From positions 1 to 64,000 of the forward strand of contig CAXKVR010000463.1 of assembly GCA_964058845.1 (NCBI GenBank): a DNA stretch of 64,000 bases. Reading direction: 5' to 3'. Both the position numbers and the translations under genes were made by a program. The DNA is from Carex sylvatica (taxonomy: Eukaryota; Streptophyta; Magnoliopsida; Poales; Cyperaceae). The notes under the pieces are model-generated. The model worked only from the letters and a program-made list of their open reading frames with translations. It had not been told where the DNA came from and did not search any database. Numbering within the stretch: position 1 is the stretch's first letter; each line of letters begins with the position of its first letter. Below are positions 48,708-59,129 of this stretch, piece after piece.

Positions 48708-51245
48708 TCAGAATTCAGCATTATCCAAGTCAGGTCCAGACCCAGTGGTTGGTACCAGAACTAGATCCTCTTCCCTTGAATAATTATTCAGGGCATTGTT
48801 TGGTAACTTATTTTTGTGCCCCATTGGTTTAGATAATTCAATGTCGATAGCAGCTAAGATAGGTGGATCAGCATAAGGACCTCTGAGCCAACCTTGAGCG
48901 ATGAAGCGAGCAGCAGCCTCTGTCAAATGGGTCCCATCCCAATTCAGATAAGTTAATGGATCATGACAAGCGCTTACACCCGGCATGCCACATGACTTGC
49001 TTACATTGAAGTTATACTGACCTCCTCCTACTCCACAACATACTCGTAGTGGTGTGTCTATGAATCCTAAGTATAATAATGATAAATAATGAGAATCAGG
49101 AAATAATTTCACACCTGTTCATTTTAACTTCAGATTAAAAAATCTGGTCAGAAAGGAAAACTTTTGAAGTTACTGTTTAATCCTACAACATTAATGGTAA
49201 AAGATAACATACCAAAGTTCTTAGGGGACTTGATAATTTCAGTTATGGGACGATAATACTCTGCATCGATGAGTGTCACGTGCGGGTATTTCAACCTAAT
49301 CCGATTGACGGCTTTATGCAGGAGTTTATTTTGGTACAGTGACAATTCATTGTATTTCCTCAGGCAGCCATGAGGGTCATAATCTGCTTCATTTTTGCTC
49401 TGATGCGTTGAAAGAACCACTGGTAAGCATCCATATGGCACATTCTCTGGTACAACAATAGTCAATACTCCTTCGCATATTATTCTCTACAAGAATACAA
49501 TAAATTTAAGGGATCAAACGGTGCCACTGAGTTTACAGTGTTCTGTTATATTTAATAGAACTTAGAGAAGAAAATATTAAAATAAGTGGCAACGCCAACA
49601 AAAGAAGATCAAAATAAGAGAAAAGGATAATTCAATAATAACCTCAATTGCATTTGAAATGACTTTAACAAGAGATGGAATAATATAGCTTTTAACTTCA
49701 GCCAAGGACTTCCCACCCAAAATGGCAAAGTTAAAGTCGTTTATACCAAATTCTCCAACAATTATGAGTGATTTACGAAAGAATTTCCTGCAAACTAAAA
49801 ATAAAACAAATGATTAATTCATTAAATAATTTATGAAAGTGTTATTTTGGGTCTTGAGTTGTTCCACTTGGTCCAGTCAGAAGCTACATCCTTTCTTGGT
49901 TTGCTCGCATGCTATCGACGTGAATTAACACCATGCCTTCACCAGGCGATCAACCGCCTGATGATGAGTTGACAAATAATTCCCGTGATAAAAATTTAAA
50001 ACAAAGATACATACTTTCAAATGAAGTGCAAAGGGAAGGCTTCAACTCTTTAAACCATCCGAGTTGAACATTTAGTGTTGTATTTATAAGAAAAGGAGAT
50101 GTCACATTGTTTTTCACAAAGAAGGAATAGTCTAGTCCCGTTGCACCGCCAACCGCAAAGTTCATGCCATGCTGGAAGCTTCCATTGTGAGCCAAGTATG
50201 TTGGAAGCAACGGTAGATCAAATGCTTGGGCTGATTAGATAAAACAATGTTAAAATTTATTTATAGTCTTAACATTATCTCTCATTTTACTTGTTTTTTC
50301 CCAAATCATGAATTGTTTGCAATTAAAGAAAATCATGTTAATGGCAAAGGCATGGTGATATCTCTTTCATAGTGGAAAAGTAAAAAGTTCATGAAACAGT
50401 CCCTAAAATTGAATTGATAAAGAAAAGTAGAAGACAAGAACATATATATTAAAAAGTGCATAGAAAGACCAAAAAGAACAGAAGAAAATTAATAAAATTA
50501 AGAATATTTCATAATACGCGATGCATATTAGTCAGATCAACCGTTTTTCATATATGATTGCAAATTGCTGATTTCAGTGTCTACCTCAGAGAATATGAAG
50601 TTTCGATCCTTTTCCACTACTCAGGGGCGGATCCAGGATTTTCGTTAGGGGGGCAAAAAAATATCAAATTGGGTTTAAATAACTAATTGAATTTAAACCC
50701 ATTAATTAATTGGGTATTCAATAAAAAATAATACTTTCACATAACATCAGCTGAGTTAAAGTACGTACCCTAATATATATATGTGGAATAAAAAAAATGG
50801 GAAAAACAAATATCTAATTAACCCAAGCTATTGGAGTTTAACTATATATCCATTTGATTTGTTTAATCCTTATGTTTTAGTTGCGCCACAAACAATAATA
50901 ATGAATAATGAATAATGAATAATGAATAATAAATAAATAATGAATGCTGTTGATTGATTATGCACTGCATGAAATATATATCTAGAAATTAAGTAGTCTA
51001 CTCTTACCAATGAAATCCAGTATCAATCTCCCATCAGAGCAGCGACCAGTTGGATGATGAAAGAAGTTCATACCATAAGGTGGGTAAGCTGACACGATTG
51101 GCCCAAGTGTCAGATTCTGTGCTAGAATAAGTAGGTTTCCTGTATCGGCATATGAGTTGCCGAAGCTAAAAATCGATGTTATATGTGTTTTGCCATGGCT
51201 AAGACGACATGGCATAGACAACAGGAGTAGGAGCATTAGCTTCAT
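48708..51245 (-). CDS. GDSL esterase/lipase
   Basis: Five exons (51245-51008, 50230-50015, 49794-49643, 49486-49213, 49066-48708) give an intact 412-aa protein. A hydrophobic signal peptide spans residues 1 to about 18. Block I is [11 protein letters not shown] with catalytic Ser31; block II GGATG lies near residue 107; block III is GINDF with Asn170; block V is WDGTH with Asp337 and His340. This is the full Ser-Asp-His set of secreted plant SGNH hydrolases, which act on ester substrates such as lipids, cutin or acylated sugars; the substrate cannot be predicted. The exon 3 acceptor was set at TTTTAG before TTTGCAGG, because this restores the family's CRKFF text and frame. The protein has a C-terminal tail of about 60 residues past the usual end. 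Intron 1 contains a MITE copy. Confidence 0.92.
50628..50760 (+). mobile_element. GGGGYGGATCC MITE, copy 3 (truncated, in GDSL intron 1)
   Basis: CAGGGGCGGATCCAGGATTT begins the copy. It matches the first third of 44300-44651 (AAATTGGGTTTAAATA, ACCCATTAATTAATTGGGTA) and then breaks off. Confidence 0.75.
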
Positions 51246-52254
51246 TGCAGATGTAAGAAATTAAGTAATGACATTGAATTAATATCTGCTTCCAATCTTA
51301 CATTCATTGCATGTGCAGTTCCTTGCATATATAATTATCTTCAAGGAATTAAATTTTGGCCCTTCAATGTACATAAATATATAAACAGTACTTGATGATT
51401 TGATTGGGGACCATTAAGAAGATGTGATTGATATCCGAATTATTTATTACAATAATTAAGATGATTTGATTGGGGACCATTAAAAATAATGATTTTTTTT
51501 TTTTGTAAAACAATTTTATCTTCAAGTATAAGTATAATTTTTTTTTTATCAATATCCGAATTTATATCAATATCCATCAAATATTTGTATCTGAATCCGT
51601 ATTCAGATCCATGTATGTCAAATATGGGCTATGAACAAAAAATTAAGAATGTGAAATATATAGATAAAAAAAAAAGTGAGTGAAAAGAATATTTTCTTTT
51701 TTGACTTGAAGATAAAAGTAGTAGAGAGTTAAAACTATCTAGAAATGCTTTCAAACAGAGATTTATATGCTTGCAAATAACATTTTAAAATGTTATAAAC
51801 ATACTTTTAAATGTTTGGATATTAGTGCTCAAAATGAAAGTTAGACAATATTGAAAGATTTTTTTCGTTATTGAGAGACGCGCTCGGGTATAATGACTTG
51901 GAGTACCATAACATTTCTCTATTGAAAAGTTCTATTTATGGAAAATCAGTCTAGCAAAGAATAATATTTTTTTGTATGAGAGATTGCATATTTCAAACTT
52001 GATGAAAAATTATCCGTAATTAATGAACAAAGAATTCACGATATAAAATCAAGGGAACACATAAATATATGAAGCCCGAACAATCATATTGAAATGTTCT
52101 ATTTATGGAGAATCAATCTAGTAAAGGATAATGTTTTCTGTATGAGAAGTATGTTTCAAATTCAGATGAAAAATTATTTATGAAGATGGCAAATTTAAAA
52201 GTTTGATCTCTATTTTTTCTTTAAATCGTGTAAATATCTGAAGGTTAAAATTAA
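51246..52254. other. GDSL promoter side, simple repeats
   Basis: This is the upstream flank of the GDSL gene. GATTTGATTGGGGACCATTA occurs twice (about 51396 and 51463). TATCCGAATT-type words are repeated near 51430-51600. No gene is supported. Confidence 0.55.
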
Positions 52255-52500
52255 TATACGTACCGTCCCGGGGCGGTAGGCTAACACAATCGGCGCATTA
52301 TTTGATAGCACAAGTAACATACCAGCATTTATTCTTAGAACAGTTCTCCATGCAAGTGTTGCAATTTGGTAGCTTCAAATCCCTCTTTGCTGTCACCATC
52401 TCTGTCCCCAACAGGAGCAATTAACATCAGTGCCGAAACCAGCATCACATGCATATGCAGTTATGCACCGCGAGGCCGAGGCACCGCCATTTTTGTTTCG
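52255..52500 (-). pseudogene. GDSL esterase exon 1 remnant
   Basis: Read on the minus strand, GMLLVLSNNAPIVLAYRPGT aligns with [16 protein letters not shown] of the neighbouring GDSL gene. Before it a hydrophobic leader-like stretch (MLVSALMLIAP) and GFEAT occupy the place of the signal peptide and the start of block I. The GDSL serine block is destroyed by stops and indels. I infer a decayed tandem copy of the GDSL gene about 1 kb away in the same orientation. Confidence 0.55.
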
Positions 52501-52929
52501 TTTCAATCAATTCCTTTGAAGTTCCTCTCTTTCTCTGTCATTATTTGTAGTTTTCTGTTTTGTTGGTTTGTCATTATATATATATAGGATGCCTCTTTTT
52601 AAGGGGCTCCATGGAGGAACAGTTGTAGGCATGGTTGGAGCCAAATATATGGAACAAATGGTTCAATTGAGCTCATTTTTTCTGAATTGGAAAATTCTTT
52701 TAGGTTTTTTAAATGGTTTTACATAGGCAATTATTTCATTGCAGAATTTCTCAGTATTAAAACCATAGTTTGCAATATCTAACAAAATATTTTACTAAAT
52801 ATAAAATAGGTAACGTTAGAGTTTGCAACAATATGTACGTACAGGACGGATCTTAATGCAAGTCAAGAGGAGTTTAGTTCTTTTTATGATTTTAAAATTT
52901 TAGGGAGCTGATAATAGTATCTGCTCTAC

Positions 52930-53620
52930 AGTATTCACAGTACTGTATCCGCAGGAAGACTACCGAAAATTTAAATGTGAAAATATAACTTCTTGTGGAG
53001 ATTGCAAAAACTGCACAATTCGAATTTTTTCCTAAAGTATTAATATCTATGAACGGATGTATTTATACCTATGATGTGAACAATTATTTATTGCGTGAAT
53101 TCTTAAAGCGCGAAGATAACAATACTCGCACTGTACCCGCGCTACAGTACCCAAGGACCACCGAAAATTAAATACATAAATATAACTTCCTATGAGGACA
53201 ACAAAAACTCTACAATTTGAATTTTTTTTTCTAAAGTATTAATATCTATGCAATTTGTCTTTCAAATGAGATCCATGATGACTACTTTTAGGCTCATCAT
53301 CACGCAAATATTTATACCTTGCCGTACAAGTATTTATACATACACTTACAATTATTTTTTACATATGACACTAATTTTTTTTTTTTTTTTTATGGTTGAC
53401 GGCAAATTGCCGAACAACAGATATATCGATAAAAGAGTTTAAGACACTAAAATTATTAGTATCTAAGTATTAAAAGTATTTATACTTATATACTGAAGTA
53501 TTTATACTTATGATGTCAACTATGTTTGTTAGAGGAAGGTTGATGCGGAATTAGTGCTGGGATTTTGAAAGATGGACCATATAATTAGTGGGGACCATAA
53601 TACATTATTTCTCTAAATGC
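52930..53620 (+). repeat. Interspersed repeat family R, copy 3
   Basis: It matches 23760-24340 (AAATGAGATCCATGATGA, TTTTTTACATATGACA, TTAGTGGGGACCATAAT). A segment of about 115 bp is present twice inside it (about 52937-53051 and 53130-53250), both ending TAAAGTATTAATATCTATG. Confidence 0.65.
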
Positions 53621-53778
53621 GGTTATTCAAAATTTTAATTATATATCTTGAAATTTAGTTGAATTTTATTGTCTTAAAAAAGTTTATATAATTCAGTCTC
53701 ATAAAATGCAAAATATGTAATTTTAACTTAGTGGTTAGAATTTTACTTTGTACACAGACTTAAATCAATTCTAGCTAC

Positions 53779-53844
53779 CAGCGGTGTAACACATAATATG
53801 TGGTAGCCTACCACATCTACCACATATTATGTGTTACACCGCTG
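53779..53844. repeat. Perfect 28-bp inverted repeat (hairpin)
   Basis: Arms 53779-53806 and 53817-53844 (CAGCGGTGTAACACATAATA and onward) are perfect reverse complements around a 10-base spacer. It could be a minimal foldback element or fold as a hairpin RNA; no flanking duplication is evident. Confidence 0.85.
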
Positions 53845-55282
53845 AGTACAAACCATATCATTTTGTGTTCTGATATATCATGTTCAGAGTGTACCGGGTC
53901 ATTTCGAATTTCATATCATTCAATTTTGAGTTGATTAAGATTTTGATAATCACTTTTTCATATTGATTGATCACTACCAAGAAGCATTAAATGTGTCTGT
54001 AATTAAGCTGTGCCTTAATTTATCATCTTAATTACTACCTAAGAACCCATATTACGCAGGAAAAATGTTATGTTTACATTGTTGAAAAGGAAAAGTGAAA
54101 TAAACAAAATGACTTTTTTTGTAGCAAAGTAAGAGAAAACTAAACAGAGAAAAATAAAACATTGCTAACTTAAAAACAGCCCTAATTGAGTGAACAAACT
54201 CTAACAGCATACCGTACCAGTATACTGGTAAAAGTGATTTTTTGCTGGTAAGGCATGCTATCTAGCTTGGGAACCAACTGCTTATTTCTTCTATTATTTC
54301 TTTTGCAACCATTGGTGGCGTCTTTTGCTTCTGTGCAAATACTCGGCGACATCATTCTCTCCAAATTACGAAACAGATTGTTATCTGCATTTCCTTTATG
54401 CTTTGGTGCTGTGCTCCCAGAGCTGCCAAACTGTATTCCCTTTGTGAAAAAACTGGCATGGTGGAATCTGTATTTCCTGCACAATCTGCACTGTGGTCTG
54501 ACATTGGCTGAACAGATGCTGTATTGTTAATTTCATTTGCATTGTGGCACATGTAATAAATGTTCGAAATGATCCAACCCGTTCGTATCAAGTTATCCCA
54601 CGTCAATATTTTATTTTGGAGCAGCAACCAAATAAATATGAATACACTTGGAGGAGCTTTTTGTTTACTGTGGTTGTTTTAACCTTTATTAATAAATCAA
54701 AATGTTGCATGATAACTGTGATTTATGATGAATAAATATTTTTTTCAGTGAAGAATACATATGTAAAAATAAGTTAGCGTTTTTTTTTTTTTTGTGAAAA
54801 TTGAATATGTATCTCTCTATAAAGAGACGAGTATCATCACCATTTGTTCTAGGCTTATATTTCATCAAGTCAACAATATTTTCATATAATTAACAAAATT
54901 GACAAATACACATAAATGGCAAAAAAATAAAGATATAAGACAATCTTTTCAAGACAAGTCAATAAATCTTTAGAAGATTGTATGGTAACTGCATATAACG
55001 AAAAAAAGGAGAGGTGCACAAATTACATATTTTAAAGAAACTATAAAAAGTCTTCTTTGAAAAGAAAAAATAAGAAGGAATATTTCTTCTATCTCTTGAT
55101 ATTCCGCAGGAGCTTAAACAATTTCGGCGCTCATTACCTGGTGAAAAAAAGATAAAAAAATTAGTTACATTTTCATGTAAACCATAATATATTTTTAGAA
55201 TTTTATTTTATTTCCCTTTGGAACATAACTTACAATATAAATCGACCATATATGCATTTTCCTGTTCGATTACAGTTGAAGC
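53845..55282. other. Intergenic, no supported gene
   Basis: Overlapping open frames on both strands at 54182-54627 (up to 100 codons) have no recognised domain and contradict one another, so none is called. The end near 55282 should include the 3' UTR of the cysteine-rich gene. Confidence 0.5.
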
Positions 55283-56135
55283 CTAAAACACACGGTGGAG
55301 CAAATCTTTTGTTCCATTAATAGCACCACCGAGAGTATCGGTAACAGCGAAAACGCCATTACGGGTAGTTTGTATAGCTGTTTGCCAACCTGACACATGA
55401 CAGCAAACACAGATTATATCCCGCAATATTTGAAAAATAAACACTGTTGCAGGCGATTAACATGCTGATCATTTGAAATATATTGTTTTTTTTTTTATTA
55501 AAGAGCTTTGATGCACTAATATTTTTTAAATATTATATTTATAAATTAAACCTGTATCTCTTCGAAGAGAGACGAAAGATAAACTAATTAAAGAATGTAT
55601 GTTTTGAAATTTGAAGGTAAACCAAAAGAAGGCCTGTTATGAAGGGTAAATATATTAACAAAGCAGTTTTTGCTTCATGCATCACATGGACAATAGAGTC
55701 AAAACTGCTCGGCGTATGATTTATGTGCTGCATGAAGCAAAACATACTCTGTCAATATCTTTAGCCGTTATGAAAGGTCGACCAAGTGAATGTTTGGAAA
55801 TGCTATGCTCACATTACCATCCAACCAAACCATCCATGTATTCTGAAAACAAAATTCAAATGTTAGCGAGTCAAGTAGTGGTGCTCACCGGTGCTAGGAT
55901 CAGAGCCGGAAATGGTTTCGTTCAAAGGGAGACACCAGAAGCATTTAAAATGGCAAGTATACTCCCTCCAGCTTTTAAGGCATTCGCTATAGCACTCCGA
56001 GCAAGGTGGTTGTTTCTTAAACTGACGATACTTCACATGCTCATGCTCATCATCATCAGCCCTTGTAACAGTTGCAATTGTAGCTAACAGGAAAGATACA
56101 AGAAGGAGAATTGCTAATGCCCGAGAAAGCGCCAT
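55283..56135 (-). CDS. Small secreted cysteine-rich protein
   Basis: Two exons (56135-55889 and 55389-55283) with a GTGAGC donor and CAG acceptor give 117 aa. Residues 1 to about 26 form a clear signal peptide (hydrophobic run after MALSRA, ending VTRA). An acidic stretch DDDEHEH follows, then six cysteines at 45, 48, 52, 61, 65 and 68, spaced C-x2-C-x3-C-x8-C-x3-C-x2-C. The inner four fit the CX3C...CX3C spacing of alpha-hairpinin peptides. A Gly/Thr-rich tail (FAVTDTLGGAINGTKDLLHRVF) is encoded by exon 2. I do not recognise the family. The unspliced frame would end at 55863 with a different tail; the spliced form is preferred because exon 2 stays open and in phase. Possible roles such as defence or signalling are only inference. 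Confidence 0.7.
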
Positions 56136-56394
56136 GGCGGTTTTCTTGAGTATTAATTGTCCTTCTCTTTACTTTTTTGTATTTCCTTTTCCTCTTTGTT
56201 GTCAGCCTGTCTCTGTTTTTATAGTCTGGTATTAGTTATTTTTAACCTAGCTAGGTTGTTGAATAACCAATCAGCCTATAATGCGAGAAACTAAGAACAC
56301 ATGCCTTTTACCGATAATTCTAAACAGAAAACCAAATTTTTCTATGAATAGTAAGAAGAGTATCTCTAGTACTTCAACATGACATGAGTTTACA

Positions 56395-56756
56395 TAGAGT
56401 AGGAAAAACGGCACGGCACGTGTGTCAGTTACGTGCCATGACCATTCACGTGCTGTGATTATCTTTTGAAACTTGGATATGGCACGACACGTAGTTATGC
56501 GAGTCACGCATAATTAGGACTATTAAATATTGATTAAATGATGAATCTAGGACTATTAGATATTGATTAAATGATGAATTTTGAATAAACTAACTTAAAT
56601 TATGATTAAATGGCGTTTGATCGCGGCATGATCATTCGCGTGCCGTGATCATTCCTAGATATTTTAGTCACGGCACGTGAATAATTAACTTGGTCACGGC
56701 ACGACACGCGCGAGACCAAAGTCAAGGCACGATACGGCACGTTTTTTCCACTCTTA
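56395..56756. mobile_element. hAT-type MITE rich in GGCACG
   Basis: The termini TAGAGTAGGAAAAACG and (inverted) TAAGAGTGGAAAAAACG match, and 8-bp flanks AGTTTACA/AGTGTACA (7 of 8) lie at 56387-56394 and 56757-56764. Both halves are full of CGGCACG/CGTGCCG words. A direct repeat of about 32 bp (GGACTATTA, ATATTGATTAAATGATGAAT) lies at 56516-56580. It sits about 260 bp upstream of the cysteine-rich gene's start. Confidence 0.85.
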
Positions 56757-56764
56757 AGTGTACA

Positions 56765-59129
56765 AATAAGAAGGCAGAGGAGGTATAAACAAAATATACA
56801 TGTTTTCAAGAAATGGATAGCTTGTAAAGTATAAAGTTTACTATTATCAAACTCTTCTCGACCTTGTTAATTATCAGGTATCATGTATCACTTTCCTCTA
56901 ATTAAAAGTACTCTAGAATGTTTAAAATATGACATTAATTTTATTAAGAAGTGGCATTCTCGAAATATTATTTGCACTGAGGAAATGATATATCATTTGT
57001 GCACGAAGAAATAAATCTAACAGCGAAATATCAGTCAGAAGTCAGAACAAAAAGAAAATTTTAATTTGGAATGTGCAGCATTAATTTTGTTACTGATCTA
57101 TATATAAATTCACTTTTTGTGAGAATTGCAGTATTTTGTCTGTGAGATGGATGAGAATTAAAATTTGGAATCTTGTAATTATGGGATAGTGAATAATTTT
57201 TGGACTATTAAATTGAAACATTAATGTAGTTCCTAACAATTTTGCTGCTTAATTTATTTGTATACATTTTTTTTTATACTCTATTGTAAGATGTTGTGTT
57301 TATTTGCTATATATGACTGGATGATTCACAGTGAGAATATAAATCAAATTAATCATGATATGTGAACATTTTTTTTTTGGAGTAAATGTTGAAGATCAAG
57401 TCAGCAGCTATTCAATATTCACAAAAAAATTGTTATTTTCAAATTTCTAACATGCAATCTGTGCAATTCACATCCTCCCAAGTACCTGAAAAAGGGAATC
57501 TTTTACAATTAATTAGTGAATTCGAACCATTCTTTTTAACTCGGTACGAATATCAACGCCCAATAATACTGCCTCCTATGCTTGTCACATAATTACCGGC
57601 ACAAATGCGTTAGAAATATAGGCCAGAATATTTTGGACTTAAATTAATAGTTAATTTAATGGATCAATTCTTATTGGGCTGGGCTCATACTTTTGCTCTC
57701 ATCTGATCTGATCTAATCAGATCAAGATAAGAATTTTTGTAGAGGCTCCAATAAATTGGTGCAAGTGAACAGGCTCAATGAACTCGTGCAATCTGTTATA
57801 AATATGCAACAGCAGTTTAGTTTTTTAGTTAGCCATTTTGTTCATTTATATTCAGAAAATGAGAGAGAGACAGAGAGAAAGAAGGAAGCTGTCAGTTCGG
57901 TACTAGTATACCGAATTACAGTAGTTTGTCAACATGTTCGTGTGGATACTGATAGAGACACAACTGCTGTGCTGGTGCATATATCTGATGTGATAAAGGA
58001 GAAGAAGAAGACAACTGTTGGAGCAACTAAACGAGAATTTCCGCTGCGCGTCTAATGATAAACTCTATTTATATCTTGGAATTAATTTTAATTATACATG
58101 GATTCTAACTTTCGGATAGTAAACAAACTGATGAACTAAATCAAATTGTTGCACTTTAACCTACCCGAAATCCCTACAAAATGCACTCTGCAATTAACCC
58201 AAATTAATTACAATTTTCACACGCATCATCATAATATAATTAGGATAAAATTTTGTTTAGATAAGTAAAATTCGGAACGCGAATTTAACTTAAATCAAAA
58301 GGTACCAAATTATATATGTACATTTTTTTTTTCATAAGGAAATGCCAAGCACATTATTATATTTTATTTTCATAAGAATTTATTTCTTGATTCTTATATT
58401 AAAGCATGTAAATGTTTTCATGCTGCAATGATTTTGATTAAAAGATAAAATTTCAAATTGAATATCAATATTTCAATATTTTGATTCTATACATCTTTTT
58501 TATGTCTTCTTTACATATAGAAGTCTAAATTTATTTAAACACGTACTCGCTACATGTAAATTAAATTATTTTTTTATTAGTCATGATTTTTTTTAAATAA
58601 TTTTTTATTTTATTAATAATTAATTAGTCACGCCTTCATTTATTTTTATTTTTTATACTATTTGAGAAATATTATTTGTAATTTAATATATTCTTTTGTA
58701 TGAGATTTTTTTACAAAAATATATTCAAAAGAACATAGATGTAATATGTATATGTTATTTAGACTAGTCTTTTTATTAAAATATATTAGTTTGTATAAAT
58801 ATTTTTTTCTCTTATAATATATTACATCTCTGTTACACATGACACGACACAATACTAATATTCTTATAAAATACAGTGAAATTTAGAAATTTATAGGTAC
58901 TTGGCGCTCAAGTCGTGAGATCTACCGCTAACCAGCGGTAATTAGCGCTAATTGATCGGATTAATTATCCCTAGTTTTTCTCCGGAACTTATCGGGTTTA
59001 AAAAAATTCAGATACTAGCTACCTGTTATCCACTAATTAGTGAACCCGATTAACAAAACTTGACGCCCAAACAAGTAGTAACATTAAATCACCAAGCGAT
59101 CGATCTCATCTCCTGCATTCTTAGCGCTA
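56765..59129. other. Intergenic, no supported gene
   Basis: AT-rich. Short open frames at 57386-57592 and 57756-58055 have no domain I can name. The last 200 bp form the promoter and leader of the DUF2828 gene. Confidence 0.5.

Noticed and set aside
54182..54735. Possible gene with frames of 91-100 codons on both strands
   Set aside because: Frames conflict, contain no recognisable domain and have no convincing splice partners.
55677..56087. 136-codon open frame on the plus strand
   Set aside because: It lies antisense to the cysteine-rich gene's exon 1 and intron, and the minus strand has a signal peptide, a cysteine pattern and splice sites; the plus frame has no domain.
57756..58055. 99-codon open frame
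   Set aside because: It begins at a non-ATG codon in the track frame, has a Glu/Arg/Lys-rich low-complexity run and no recognised domain.
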